From Haloferax mucosum ATCC BAA-1512 (GTDB lineage: Archaea > Halobacteriota > Halobacteria > Halobacteriales > Haloferacaceae): a stretch of 64,000 nt of DNA. Positions within the stretch are counted from its first letter, which is position 1. Each line of letters opens with the position of its first letter. Made by a program: the position numbers and the translations under genes. The DNA lies in contig NZ_AOLN01000018.1 in the NCBI RefSeq assembly GCF_000337815.1, positions 62,001-126,000 of the forward strand, written 5' to 3'. Below are positions 9,456-18,773 of the stretch, piece by piece. Below the pieces are notes generated by a model that saw only the letters and a list, made by a program, of their open reading frames with translations, was not told the DNA's origin and did no database searches.

Positions 9456-10394
9456 ATGAGTGCATTCAGCGCAATCGGAGAAGAAACGGAAGAGGACCAA
9501 AACGAGTTCACGCCCGGACTCGAACCCCAGCCGACGTGGTGTCCGGGCTGTGGTGACTTCGGTGTCCTCAAGGCATTGAAGGGTGCGGCGGCCGAACTCG
9601 GCCTCTCGCCCGAAGAGATGATGGTGACGACCGGTATCGGCTGTTCCGGCAAGCTCAACAGCTACTTCAACAGCTACGGCTTCCACACCATCCACGGCCG
9701 TTCGCTCCCCATCGCTCGCGCCGCAAAGCTGGCGAACCCCGGGCTGACCGTGGTCGCCGCTGGCGGTGACGGCGACGGCTACGGTATCGGTGGCAACCAC
9801 TTCATGCACACCGCCCGTGAGAACCACGATATTACGTACATCGTGTTCAACAACGAAATTTTCGGCCTCACGAAGGGACAGACGTCCCCGACGTCGCCGA
9901 TGGGTCACAAGTCGAAGACCCAGCCCCACGGGTCGGCCAAGACGCCGCTCCGTCCGCTCTCGATGTCCCTGAACGCGGGTGCGTCGTACGTCGCGCGGAC
10001 GGCCGCCGTCAACCCGAACCAGGCGAAAGACATCATCGTCGAAGCCATCCAGCACGACGGCTTCTCCCACGTTGACTTCCTGACGCAGTGTCCGACGTGG
10101 AACAAAGACGCACGACAGTACGTCCCGTACATCGACATCAACGAGTCCGAGGACTATGAGTTCGACAAGACGAACCGCTCGGAAGCCTCCGAGATGATGT
10201 TCGAGACGGAGAACGCACTGCACGAAGGTACCGTCCTCACCGGCCGGTACTACGTCGATTCGGACCGTCCGTCCTACCAACAGGAGAAAAAGCGCATCGG
10301 CGAGATGCCCGAGGAACCGCTCGCAGAGCGGTACTTCGACGACTCCTACGAGTGGGAGCGTTCCTTCGACAACTTCCTCGACAAACACAAATAA
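9456..10394 (+). CDS. porB: Pyruvate:ferredoxin oxidoreductase, beta subunit
   Basis: 312 residues. This is the thiamine diphosphate-binding beta subunit, with WCPGCGDFGVL at residues 27-37, TGIGCSGKL near residue 55 and the TPP/Mg motif GGDGDGYGIGGNHF near residue 100. No extra ferredoxin-like [4Fe-4S] domain is present, so the enzyme is of the short haloarchaeal type in which the cluster is bound by the beta subunit cysteines. It is co-transcribed with porA (3-base gap) and followed by a strong hairpin terminator. The C-terminal tail after about residue 270 is acidic. Confidence 0.92.
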   Translation: MSAFSAIGEETEEDQNEFTPGLEPQPTWCPGCGDFGVLKALKGAAAELGLSPEEMMVTTGIGCSGKLNSYFNSYGFHTIHGRSLPIARAAKLANPGLTVVAAGGDGDGYGIGGNHFMHTARENHDITYIVFNNEIFGLTKGQTSPTSPMGHKSKTQPHGSAKTPLRPLSMSLNAGASYVARTAAVNPNQAKDIIVEAIQHDGFSHVDFLTQCPTWNKDARQYVPYIDINESEDYEFDKTNRSEASEMMFETENALHEGTVLTGRYYVDSDRPSYQQEKKRIGEMPEEPLAERYFDDSYEWERSFDNFLDKHK

Positions 10395-10400
10395 CGCCAG

Positions 10401-10427
10401 CCGCCGGTTCGCCGGTGGCCGTTTTTT
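10401..10427 (+). terminator. Hairpin plus T-run after porB
   Basis: A 7-bp stem (10401-10407 with 10412-10418, one G-U pair) closes a TTCG loop and is followed by a run of six T at 10422-10427. It starts 7 bases after the porB stop codon. This is the clearest terminator-like structure in the window; archaeal termination mainly needs the T-run. Confidence 0.75.
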
Positions 10428-10506
10428 GACTGCTCTACCGTTGGGTTCAGCGTGACGGAGAACCGTTTTCTGATTCGCAAGATATTTTTCTCCCGTAGTA
10501 AAATCA

Positions 10507-10941
10507 ATGGGCATGGAATCTACGTCCACGGAGGGACGAATCCTCTCGGTCCTGGAGGAAGACGCGAAAGCGTCGTACGCCGAGATTGCCGACCGGGCGG
10601 GTGTGTCGAAGCCGACGGTCCGAAAGTATATCCGAAAGCTCGAAGAAGACGGCGTCATCATCGGTTATTCGGCCGATATCGACCCGAAGAAACTCGCCGG
10701 GCAATCGATTGCGATGGTCGGCATCGACGTTGCGAGCGAGCGCTACGTCGAAGCGACGCGGACGTTGAAGGAACTCGACGCTGTCGAGGCGCTGTACACG
10801 TCCTCCGGAGACCACATGCTCATGGCCGAGGTTCGCGCCATGGACGGCGACTCACTCGGCGACGTCATCTCCGACGATATTCTCTCTATCAACGGCGTCG
10901 AAGCCGCACACCCGTCGTTCTTACAAGAGCGACTCAAGTGA
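10507..10941 (+). CDS. Lrp/AsnC family transcriptional regulator
   Basis: 144 residues. The N-terminal winged helix-turn-helix (about residues 8-55, with ASYAEIADRAGVSKPTVRKY as the HTH core) is followed by a RAM/ligand-binding domain from about residue 65. Such proteins are octameric or dimeric regulators that often sense amino acids. It lies 112 bases after porB, beyond the terminator, so it has its own promoter, but the proximity suggests that central carbon or amino acid metabolism could be its target. A second possible start is the ATG at 10513. Confidence 0.92.
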   Translation: MGMESTSTEGRILSVLEEDAKASYAEIADRAGVSKPTVRKYIRKLEEDGVIIGYSADIDPKKLAGQSIAMVGIDVASERYVEATRTLKELDAVEALYTSSGDHMLMAEVRAMDGDSLGDVISDDILSINGVEAAHPSFLQERLK

Positions 10942-11050
10942 CTGCCAGCGAGCGTCGATACTCGCATCGTTCCTCCTCTCCGATTCGATTTGGGTCCGCA
11001 ATATTCGCCGACGTTTGTCCGCACCTGCCGCGTGTCCACTTTCACGACGC

Positions 11051-11068
11051 TACCTGAACGTTCAGGTA
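11051..11068. promoter_or_regulatory. 18-bp perfect palindrome upstream of dinB
   Basis: TACCTGAACGTTCAGGTA reads identically on both strands and ends 22 bases before the dinB start codon. A symmetric site of this length at that position is what a dimeric repressor operator would look like. It is near the place where transcription would begin for a short-leader mRNA. No factor can be named: LexA is a bacterial regulator. Confidence 0.6.
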
Positions 11069-11090
11069 TGTCGCCCACGTCCCTCCGATA

Positions 11091-12458
11091 ATGGCGGAAG
11101 AGACACTGCCGGGAACGACGAGCGACGACCGTCCCGACAGAATCGTCCTCCACGTCGATATGGACTGTTTTTACGCCGCTTGCGAACGCCTCCGAGAACC
11201 GTCACTCGCCGACGAACCCCTCGTCGTCGGGATGGGGTACGAATCGGGCGAAACCCACGGTGCCGTCGCCACGGCGAGTTACGAAGCCCGGGCGTTTGGC
11301 GTCGAGAGCGCCCAGCCAATCTCCACCGCACTCGACCGACTCCCCCGACGCGCCGACGTCGGTCCCGGCGACGACCCGGCCGAGACGGGCTACTACCGCA
11401 CCGTCGACCTCGAATTCTACAAGTCCATCGCCGCCGAGGTCAAATCGATTCTCCACGACTGCGCCGACGTCGTCCGCGAGGTGAGTATCGACGAGGCGTA
11501 TCTCGATGTCACGGACCGAACCGCGTGGGACCTCGCGCCCGCTGGCGACCGGACGCTCGCGGAGGGTTACGCCCGCTACGTGAAACAGCGAATCGACCGC
11601 GAAGTCGGTGTGGCGGCTTCGATTGGCGTCGCGCCGAACATGTCCACCGCGAAAATCGCCTCCGATTTCGACAAACCCGACGGACTCGTCGTCGTCCGCC
11701 CCGGCGAGGTCCGGTCGTTTCTCGAACCGCTCCCAGTCGAGGAGGTCCACGGCGTCGGTCCGGTGACGGCCCGCGAACTCGGCTCGCTCGGTATCGAGAC
11801 GGCGGGTGACCTCGCGGCGGCCGACTCGTCGGTGCTCGAATCCAACTTCGGGTCTCGCGGCCGCGAACTTCACGAACGAGCGCGCGGTTACGACAAACGA
11901 GAAGTCACCCCGACGGGACGACCGAAGAGCCTCTCGCGTGAATCGGCGTTCACCGAGCCAACGACCGAGGCGGAAGCGAAACGCGAGGTCGTGCGCGCCC
12001 TCGCGGCCGACGTAGCGGACCGCGCTCAGTCGCGCGGCGCGATGTACCGAACCATCGGCATCAAGGTGGTCGTCCCGCCGTTCGACATCAGCACCCGCGC
12101 GCGTTCGCTCTCTGGTCCCGTGGACGACCCGGACCTCGTCGAGTCGGTCGCACTCGACCTGCTGGACGCCGAGTTCGGCGACGCCCGCGTCCGAAAGCTC
12201 GGCGTTCGCGTCTCGAACCTCTCGTTTTCGGACGCCGACCAGTCGAGTCTCGACGGATGGGAGACGAGCGATTCCGACACACCTTCGCCTTCGGGTGCGG
12301 AGTCGGAAGCGAAAACAGAACACGAGCGGGAAACACCGGATGCGAGAGCAACCCGAGACGGGGTGAAACAGGACACAGAGGCGTCGAACCCGGGTGATTC
12401 GCGGTCCGACGGGTCGAAAACGCGGCGCGGTCAGTCCTCGCTGGTCGAATTCGACTGA
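11091..12458 (+). CDS. dinB: DNA polymerase IV (Y family)
   Basis: 455 residues. Catalytic motifs of Y-family translesion polymerases are present: VDMDCFYAACE near residue 22 and SIDEAYLD near residue 132 with the Asp-Glu pair. The helix-hairpin-helix region (VHGVGPVTAREL) is near residue 222 and the little-finger domain follows. The last 80 residues are a hydrophilic tail that ends in QSSLVEFD, a good PCNA-interacting peptide; a second similar motif, QSSLDGW, lies near residue 385. The enzyme copies damaged templates in the cytoplasm. The 3' end overlaps the convergent histidine kinase gene by 28 bases. Confidence 0.95.
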   Translation: MAEETLPGTTSDDRPDRIVLHVDMDCFYAACERLREPSLADEPLVVGMGYESGETHGAVATASYEARAFGVESAQPISTALDRLPRRADVGPGDDPAETGYYRTVDLEFYKSIAAEVKSILHDCADVVREVSIDEAYLDVTDRTAWDLAPAGDRTLAEGYARYVKQRIDREVGVAASIGVAPNMSTAKIASDFDKPDGLVVVRPGEVRSFLEPLPVEEVHGVGPVTARELGSLGIETAGDLAAADSSVLESNFGSRGRELHERARGYDKREVTPTGRPKSLSRESAFTEPTTEAEAKREVVRALAADVADRAQSRGAMYRTIGIKVVVPPFDISTRARSLSGPVDDPDLVESVALDLLDAEFGDARVRKLGVRVSNLSFSDADQSSLDGWETSDSDTPSPSGAESEAKTEHERETPDARATRDGVKQDTEASNPGDSRSDGSKTRRGQSSLVEFD

Positions 12459-14272
12459 GCCTCGCCTTCGGCGGCACCGCCGCCGCCGGTGAGGATTTCG
12501 ATTCGCACCCCGTCGCCGTCGGCATCTCGAATCCGCGGCGTCCACCCGTGTGCGTCAGCGATGTCGGCGACGATAGACAGCCCGTAACCGGTTCCGTTTT
12601 TGCCGGTACTGAATCCTTGTTCGAACACCAGTTCGCGCGCCTCGTCGGGGATTCCCGGTCCGTCGTCGATGACGACGAATCCGACTTCGTCTTCGAGTCG
12701 TCGGACGGTGACTATCGGGGCGGTGGACCCGTGTTCGACGGCGTTTCGAAACAGGTTCTCCAGTAGCCTGACGAGGCGGACGCGGTCGCAGTGGACGGTG
12801 CCGAGTCCGTCCGGCATCTCAAGCGTCGCGCCGGGGTCGCCGATGGTCTGCCACGCCTCGGTAACCGCGTCGTGGAGACCGACGTACTCTCTGTCGAGAA
12901 CAGCGGGGCCGTCACGGGCCATCGAAAGCACGTCGTCTACGATATCGTTGATGCGTTCTAACGCGTCGGCGACCGTGTCGAGTCGGTCGGCATCCTGCGT
13001 TTCGCGGGCGAGTTCGAGATTCCCGGTTGCCACGTTCAACGGTCCTTTGAGGTCGTGCGAGACGATATTTGCGAATTCGCTGAGCCGCTCGTTCTGCCGA
13101 ACGATCTCCCGTTTCTGGTGTTTTCGCTCGGTGATATCCTGCGTGATTCCGATGATGCCGACCACGGTTCCGTCGTCGTCGGTCCACGGGACTTTCGACG
13201 TGAGATTCCATCGGTCGAGAGTCGGGAGATACTCCTGTTTGTCGAGAATCGGCTCGTTGGATTCGAGCACTCGGCGGTCGTCTTCGAACGACGCGCGACA
13301 GTGTTCGAACGCCGGTCTCGATTGCAGTTCGAGGTCCGTCTTTCCCACGACTGCGTCGGGGTCGTCGATATGCGCCGAACTCACGCGAACGTGCCGGGCT
13401 TCCTCGTCTTTTACGAACAGGTGGATGGGTATGCTCTCGAACAGCGAATCGAGAAGCGACTCTTTTTCGCGGAGTTCGCGCCGACGCTCACGTCGCTTCG
13501 TCACGTCGATGACGTAGCCTTCGACTGCGGCGACGTCTCCGCGCTCTGTCACGCCGAGTCCGTGTTCGCTGACCCACTTCGTCTCGCCCGCTCGGGTTTG
13601 GATTCGGTAGGTTCGTTTGTACCGTTCACCCGCCTCCACGGCCGCGACGATTTCGTCCCACCCGTCACCACGATGGGCCGGATGGACGATATCGCCGCCC
13701 CACGAAACCTCGCCGGATTCGAGTTCGTGGCGGGCGTAGCCCGTGAGTTCGCGGCATCCCTTGGAAACGAACGAAATCGGCCACCTAGGGTCGAGCGGCG
13801 AGCGGTACGCGACGCCCGGCATCGCTTCGATGAGCGTCGAAAAACGCCGGTCGGCCTCTTCGCGGGCGGCGAGCGCCCGGTGTTCGCGGACCGCGCGCTC
13901 GACGCGATTCGCAAGCAAGAGCCACTGGTCGTCGCCCGTGTGTTTCTGTACGTAGTCCGTGACGCCGGCGGAAATCGCGTCGCTTGCGACGTCTTCTGAG
14001 CCGTGGCCGGTAAACAGAACGAACGGAACCGCAGAGCGTTCGCGGACCGACTCCAGCAGTTCGACGCCGGTCAGCCCCGGCATTTGATAGTCCGAGACGA
14101 TGCAATCGACGCCGCCAGCTTCGAGGCGTTCGAGCACCGCGGAGCCTCGCTCGTACGTCTCAACCTGTGCCCCCTCGACCCGACGTTCGAGATTGATAGC
14201 GACAAGTTGGGCGAACGCCGGGTCGTCATCCACGTGCAAGATAGTAACGTGGTCGGTTCCCCCGTGCGTCAT
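12431..14272 (-). CDS. Response regulator-PAS-PAS-histidine kinase hybrid
   Basis: 613 residues. An N-terminal receiver domain (about 8-125; acidic pocket HVDDD, phosphoacceptor Asp in CIVSDYQMPG, Lys in YVQKH) is followed by two PAS domains (about 140-265 and 275-390). A HisKA dimerisation domain has the H-box SHDLKGPL near residue 410, and the HATPase_c domain shows NAVEHGS, DDGPGIP and GTGYGLSIV. There are no membrane segments, so it is a cytosolic sensor. This receiver-first order is common in haloarchaea and puts the kinase downstream of another phosphodonor. No dedicated response regulator lies next to it. Confidence 0.93.
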   Translation of the reverse strand: MTHGGTDHVTILHVDDDPAFAQLVAINLERRVEGAQVETYERGSAVLERLEAGGVDCIVSDYQMPGLTGVELLESVRERSAVPFVLFTGHGSEDVASDAISAGVTDYVQKHTGDDQWLLLANRVERAVREHRALAAREEADRRFSTLIEAMPGVAYRSPLDPRWPISFVSKGCRELTGYARHELESGEVSWGGDIVHPAHRGDGWDEIVAAVEAGERYKRTYRIQTRAGETKWVSEHGLGVTERGDVAAVEGYVIDVTKRRERRRELREKESLLDSLFESIPIHLFVKDEEARHVRVSSAHIDDPDAVVGKTDLELQSRPAFEHCRASFEDDRRVLESNEPILDKQEYLPTLDRWNLTSKVPWTDDDGTVVGIIGITQDITERKHQKREIVRQNERLSEFANIVSHDLKGPLNVATGNLELARETQDADRLDTVADALERINDIVDDVLSMARDGPAVLDREYVGLHDAVTEAWQTIGDPGATLEMPDGLGTVHCDRVRLVRLLENLFRNAVEHGSTAPIVTVRRLEDEVGFVVIDDGPGIPDEARELVFEQGFSTGKNGTGYGLSIVADIADAHGWTPRIRDADGDGVRIEILTGGGGAAEGEAQSNSTSED

Positions 14273-14420
14273 CGACCGGAACTAACCTTTAGACAGGATA
14301 AATCTTCGGCGTGAGACGGCGACGAACCGCGCGAATCGTGTTTCTCGACGAACGTGTTAGCGCCCTTGTCGGTCGAAGAGGGGGAGGAACTATGACCCCC
14401 GAGGCAGTCCACCAAACCGG

Positions 14421-16271
14421 ATGACGGATTCGGACACGGAAACCATCTCGGTTGCCGAGATCAGCGACGGTCCAGGGGGAGAGGGCACGGAAGACCCGGG
14501 AACGACTGTTGACCTGCCGGTGGTCGATATTCTCACGGGACGAGGGTTCGTCACGGGAAAGTCCGGGTCGGGCAAGTCGAACACGGCGTCGGTCATCATC
14601 GAGAACCTGCTGTCGTCGAACTTTCCAGTACTCATCGTCGATACCGACGGGGAATACTACGGTCTCAAACAGGAGTTCGAACTCCTTCACGCGGGGGCGG
14701 ACGACGAGTGCGACATTCAGGTAAGTCCCGAGCACGCAGAACGCCTCGCCACGCTCGCGCTCGAACAGAACGTCCCCATCATCCTCGACGTGTCCGGCTA
14801 CCTCGACGACGCCGCGGCCGACGAGTTGGTGACGGAGGTCGCAAAGCACCTCTTCGCCAAAGAAAAGAAGCTCAAAAAGCCGTTTTTGATGCTCATCGAG
14901 GAGTGCCACGAGTACATCCCCGAAAAAGGTGGGATGGACGAAGCGGGCAAGATGCTCATCAAAATCGGCAAGCGCGGGCGGAAACACGGCCTCGGTGTCG
15001 TCGGCATCTCACAGCGCCCTGCCGACGTGAAAAAGGACTTCATCACCCAGTGTGACTGGCTCGTCTGGCACCGTCTCACCTGGCGAAACGACACGAAGGT
15101 CGTTGGCCGCATCCTCGGCTCCGAGTACGCCGACGCCATCGAGGATATGGGCAACGGCGAGGGATTTCTGGTCACCGACTGGTCCGAGTCGATTCGCCGC
15201 GTCCAGTTCCACAAAAAACAGACGTTCGACGCGGGCGCGACCCCCGGACTCGACGACTTCGAGCGCCCCGACCTGAAATCTATCGACGGCGACCTCGTCT
15301 CCGACCTCAAGGAGATTTCGGACGAGAAGGCGCGCCAAGAGAGTCGCATCGCCGACCTCAGACAGAAGTTGGACAAGAAAGACGCGAAAATTCGACAACT
15401 CGAACGCGAGTTGGAAGAGGCTCAAGACCTCTCTCGGATGGCAGACCAGTTCGCACAGGCGATGTTCCAGAAAGCCGAAGCGCCCTATCGCGGCGGAAGC
15501 GGGCGGAACCTCGACCGACCCACGGAGAAACAGGCCGCGCTCGCCGAGTACGGCGAAGCCGAGGCAGACCTCGTCGCAGACGAACGCCGAGCGGACACAC
15601 GCGCCGCGGGCGACACCGATTCTCCGGACGGCAACACCCAGACCGAAGGCGAGCAACCGAACCGCCCGCGTCCCGCGCTCGAAGCCCCAGACGGACCGCC
15701 GTGGCCGACACACGGCTACGACATTTCGGCGAGCGAATCGGCGTCGCAGGCGGCGTCCGACGACGCCGACGAGTCGTGGGCCGACCGGGCCGAGATGGGC
15801 GATTTCGAACCTGCCGAACTCCAACCGGCACCGGGTGCCGAAAGCCGCCGCGATGTCGTAGACCGGATGACCGCTATCGTCAACGCGCTCGGTGACGCCC
15901 ACCACGGAATGCTCGCACACTACCGCGAACAGGGCATCTCCGACCCGCTTGCGGCCCACGTCGCGGCGGGCGAGACCGGCGACCAACACCTCGCGTACGG
16001 ACGAAACCGCTCGCTCCGACGAGCGGGGTTCATCCGCCACGCCGGGCGCGGCAAGTACGAGTACGCGCTTCCGGACCTCGTGAGCGACGAGTACGCGGAC
16101 CTCTTGGACGCGGCCGAACTCGCGGAGACGGTCGCGGCTATCGAAGCCGCGTTCATCGACGACGCTGGCGACGACACCAGCGGTGACACGAACGCCGGGT
16201 CCGAGACCGATACCGACGCGAAAGCCGACACGTCGGGTACGGAGACGACCGACGTCGGCGACGAAGCATAG
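14421..16271 (+). CDS. HerA-like (DUF87) ATPase with long acidic C-terminal region
   Basis: 616 residues. The P-loop GKSGSGKSNT is near residue 46 and the Walker B LIEECHEYIP near residue 156; the intervening sequence VDTDGEYYGL and a conserved Gln-Arg-Pro (SQRPADV) near residue 200 fit the HerA/VirB4-like FtsK-superfamily of DNA-motor ATPases. A coiled coil (about 290-345) follows, then a low-complexity acidic linker and a C-terminal segment (about 475-560) that may be a small winged domain. No nuclease NurA is adjacent. It is divergent from the histidine kinase across 148 bases. Its substrate, perhaps DNA, is inferred from the family only. Confidence 0.85.
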   Translation: MTDSDTETISVAEISDGPGGEGTEDPGTTVDLPVVDILTGRGFVTGKSGSGKSNTASVIIENLLSSNFPVLIVDTDGEYYGLKQEFELLHAGADDECDIQVSPEHAERLATLALEQNVPIILDVSGYLDDAAADELVTEVAKHLFAKEKKLKKPFLMLIEECHEYIPEKGGMDEAGKMLIKIGKRGRKHGLGVVGISQRPADVKKDFITQCDWLVWHRLTWRNDTKVVGRILGSEYADAIEDMGNGEGFLVTDWSESIRRVQFHKKQTFDAGATPGLDDFERPDLKSIDGDLVSDLKEISDEKARQESRIADLRQKLDKKDAKIRQLERELEEAQDLSRMADQFAQAMFQKAEAPYRGGSGRNLDRPTEKQAALAEYGEAEADLVADERRADTRAAGDTDSPDGNTQTEGEQPNRPRPALEAPDGPPWPTHGYDISASESASQAASDDADESWADRAEMGDFEPAELQPAPGAESRRDVVDRMTAIVNALGDAHHGMLAHYREQGISDPLAAHVAAGETGDQHLAYGRNRSLRRAGFIRHAGRGKYEYALPDLVSDEYADLLDAAELAETVAAIEAAFIDDAGDDTSGDTNAGSETDTDAKADTSGTETTDVGDEA

Positions 16272-16310
16272 CCCGCGGAGACGCGGAAAACGAGTTTTGA
16301 TCGCGGTCGC

Positions 16311-16955
16311 TTATAGTCCGGAGACGAGGTCTTCGAGCGCCGCCCGCGGGTCGTCGGCTTTGGCGACGCCGGAAGCGAGAAGGATGCCGGACGCGCCGAG
16401 TTCCTCGGCGGTCACGACATCGTCGCCGGTCGAGATGCCGGCACCGCAGTACACGTCAACGTCGTCGTCAACGTTGGCCGCGGCATCGACGGCGTCGGTG
16501 ACGATTCCGGGGTCGGCGGTTGCGACGGAGACGTCGCCGCCGATGAGTTCCGGCGGTTCGACGGCGACCGAGTCGGGACCGAGCGCGGAGACCGCGCCGA
16601 TTTGTGCAGGGTTGTTCGCACAGACGCAGGTTTCGAGACCAGCTCGCTCGGCGGCCTGTACGGAGCCGTCGATGTCGGCGAGTTTCAGGCGCTTTTCGGA
16701 GTGGTTGATGAGCGTTCCGACGGCACCGGCCTCGGCGACTGCCTCGGCGAGGGTGCTCCCGGTGTGACTTCCGTGACCGTTCGGGTCAACGTGCTGTGCC
16801 CACGTCTCGACGCCGGTGTCGGCGACGCGGGAGATGTCGGCGGCCTGCGGCGAGACCGCGATGCGGACGCCGGACTCCTCGGCGACATCGCGCGCGGCGG
16901 TGGCGACTTCGATTGGGTCACACGGGTACGCCTTGAGGTTGACTAGGATGAACAC
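16311..16955 (-). CDS. tpiA: Triosephosphate isomerase
   Basis: 214 residues, the short archaeal form. It interconverts dihydroxyacetone phosphate and glyceraldehyde-3-phosphate. The start is a GTG at 16955, which gives the conserved N-terminus FILVNLKAY with the catalytic Lys; the in-frame upstream extension of 19 residues is not family-like. The catalytic His is in LINHSEKR near residue 80, the catalytic Glu in [10 protein letters not shown] near residue 130, and the phosphate-binding GAGIST near residue 175. It is convergent with the HerA-like ATPase gene, with a 39-base gap. Confidence 0.95.
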   Translation of the reverse strand: MFILVNLKAYPCDPIEVATAARDVAEESGVRIAVSPQAADISRVADTGVETWAQHVDPNGHGSHTGSTLAEAVAEAGAVGTLINHSEKRLKLADIDGSVQAAERAGLETCVCANNPAQIGAVSALGPDSVAVEPPELIGGDVSVATADPGIVTDAVDAAANVDDDVDVYCGAGISTGDDVVTAEELGASGILLASGVAKADDPRAALEDLVSGL

Positions 16956-17086
16956 AATCGAAGTCGCACCTGCCGAGACTAATAAATTGGTTTTCCGGGC
17001 CGAGGTTGCCACGAGACGGCTTTTTCGGGCAGAAAATCGTGATAAACACGGAGCGTGTCGAACGACGAGTGGTCGTCCGTTCGGTC

Positions 17087-17614
17087 TCAGTCTTTTCGCT
17101 TGACGACGTCGCCGAGGGTCGTCGTGGTGTTACCGCCGCTGGACCACTCGGAGTCGTCGTCGCTCGCGCCCTCGACGAGCGTGATGTCGAGTTTGCGTTC
17201 GAGCTTTTTCCGGACGGTGTCCGGCGGGAGGATGTCGCCGCGTTCGAGTTTTCGAATGAGGCTCGCTTTCTCGTTGAGCGACTGTGCAAGTTCCTCTTGG
17301 CTCTGGCCGCGGGCTTCGCGCGCCTCGCGGATTCGGCTGTCGTAGTCGCTCGCAATCTCGTCCATGTCGTCGAACATGTCGCGGCGTCGGCGCGTTGACG
17401 ACGAGGACGAAGACGACGAAGACGACCCCGACGAGCGAGACGCCTTCGAACTCGACGACGACGTGGAGTATTTCGTGCTCGCGCTGGAAGTCGATTCGGT
17501 GCGGACCTCCGTGCCGAACTCGGCGCAGTCGTCACAAAGCTGCAGTTCTGCGCCTTCGACCTTCACCGTCTTCAACGAGGCTCGGTCGGAGCCGCACATC
17601 TCGCACTGAGGCAT
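17087..17614 (-). CDS. MBF1-like transcription factor (zinc ribbon + HTH)
   Basis: 175 residues. The N-terminus has a zinc ribbon (CEMC near residue 4 and CDDC near residue 28), then a striking serine-rich linker (about 40-75), and a Cro/C1-type helix-turn-helix (about 95-150; [20 protein letters not shown]). This is the archaeal multiprotein bridging factor 1 arrangement, a coactivator-like protein associated with ribosomes or basal transcription. The ATG at 17614 gives the MPQCEMCG start. The serine run is likely a flexible tether and makes the gene locally repetitive (TCG/TCC codons). Confidence 0.93.
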   Translation of the reverse strand: MPQCEMCGSDRASLKTVKVEGAELQLCDDCAEFGTEVRTESTSSASTKYSTSSSSSKASRSSGSSSSSSSSSSTRRRRDMFDDMDEIASDYDSRIREAREARGQSQEELAQSLNEKASLIRKLERGDILPPDTVRKKLERKLDITLVEGASDDDSEWSSGGNTTTTLGDVVKRKD

Positions 17615-17697
17615 ACCCTCACGTACCGGCCCACCGCGTATAAAAGGCACGCCACCGGCCACCACCCGTGCGCCAGACCGGCACGCAGTCGTTCGGT

Positions 17698-18135
17698 TTA
17701 CTCGCGGCCGAACTGCGCCCGCACGCGACGAACGACCGGGCGTGTCACGACTCGATAGCCGCGCCGATAGACGACGAGATACGAGACGGGGAGGAGTCCG
17801 GCAAACGCGACGATGAGCCAGCGGCCCTGTGAGTACGGGTCCGGCGGGAGCGTAATCGCGCCGACGGAATACGACGCGGTACCCGCACAGAGGACGGTGA
17901 GTGCGCCTCGTTCGGCTCTCGTCGGTGGCTGTTGCCTCGGATTGCGACCGACAAATACGAGCAGATAGGCGACGAGTCCGATGGGAACGAACGCGGTAAT
18001 CGCGCCGAGGGCGTTCGGGAACCCGTGTCCGCGAGCGGCGGCGTTCTGTGACACCCAAAGCGACGTTGCGACGAGGACGACGAACGGGACGAACATGAAC
18101 ACCGCTTCGGACGGTGATGGGAGCGGGGAGGGCAC
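17698..18135 (-). CDS. Hypothetical membrane protein
   Basis: 145 residues with four predicted hydrophobic segments (about 10-28, 42-62, 77-93 and 103-122) and a basic C-terminal tail (RRGYRVVTRPVVRRVRAQFGRE). No catalytic motif is visible. The gene lies between an MBF1 homologue and a lipid head-group transferase on the same strand, with short gaps (83 and 35 bases). I do not recognise the family. Confidence 0.7.
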   Translation of the reverse strand: MPSPLPSPSEAVFMFVPFVVLVATSLWVSQNAAARGHGFPNALGAITAFVPIGLVAYLLVFVGRNPRQQPPTRAERGALTVLCAGTASYSVGAITLPPDPYSQGRWLIVAFAGLLPVSYLVVYRRGYRVVTRPVVRRVRAQFGRE

Positions 18136-18170
18136 ACATCGACGCCCGTCGCGTCAAAAATTAGTCTTTT

Positions 18171-18773
18171 CTATGCCAGGTCGCCCCACGCACCCCAAAA
18201 CCGCTGGACTGCGGTGAGGTGGCCGACGACAGCGAAGAATACCAACAGCCAGCCGACGAGCGTGAATCCGCCGAGCGGATCGGTGTACGCGGCCGACGCA
18301 ACCCCGGCGATACCGATAAGCGCCAGTCTGTCGGCGCGGCCGACGAGTCCGCCGTAGGCGCGTCCGAGACCGACCGCCTGAATCTGCGTTCCGAGGTAGG
18401 AAGTCATCAGAACGCCGGTGACCGCCGCGAGGCCGAGTGCGAACGAATCGACGCCGGCGGCGAGACCGACGAGGATGACGATGTCGGCGTAGCGGTCCAG
18501 CACGTGGTCGAGCAGGTCGCCGGCCTTCGAGGAGACGCCCTGTTCGCGTGCGAGTGCGCCGTCAACGAGGTCGAGCCAACCGTTGCAGAAGACGAACACC
18601 GCGCCGAGACCGTACCAAAGCGGGTCGGCGAGTCCGAAGGCGACCCCGGCGGCGACGGCGAAGCCGAAGGCGATGACGCTCACACCGTTCGGCGAGAGAC
18701 CGACGGTGTCGGCCGCCGAGACGAACGGTGCCAGAAGCTTGTCTGCCGTGTCGCGGTATTGGTCGAGCGTCAT
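18171..18773 (-). CDS. CDP-alcohol phosphatidyltransferase family membrane enzyme
   Basis: 200 residues with about five or six membrane segments. The family signature D-x2-DG-x2-AR-x8-G-x3-D-x3-D is complete as DLVDGALAR...GDLLDHVLD near residues 68-90; its four Asp bind two metal ions. The family transfers an alcohol phosphate from or to a CDP-archaeol type donor, making phospholipid head groups at the inner membrane face. Archaetidylinositol-, -glycerol- or -serine-phosphate synthase are all possible. The start codon overlaps the upstream AK6 stop by 4 bases (ATGA), so translation is coupled. Confidence 0.88.
   Translation of the reverse strand: MTLDQYRDTADKLLAPFVSAADTVGLSPNGVSVIAFGFAVAAGVAFGLADPLWYGLGAVFVFCNGWLDLVDGALAREQGVSSKAGDLLDHVLDRYADIVILVGLAAGVDSFALGLAAVTGVLMTSYLGTQIQAVGLGRAYGGLVGRADRLALIGIAGVASAAYTDPLGGFTLVGWLLVFFAVVGHLTAVQRFWGAWGDLA

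Noticed and set aside
7656-10661. A 1001-residue open frame antisense to porAB and the Lrp gene
   Set aside because: It is the mirror of strongly biased GC-rich genes on the plus strand; the product is Arg/Val/Asp-rich without any domain.
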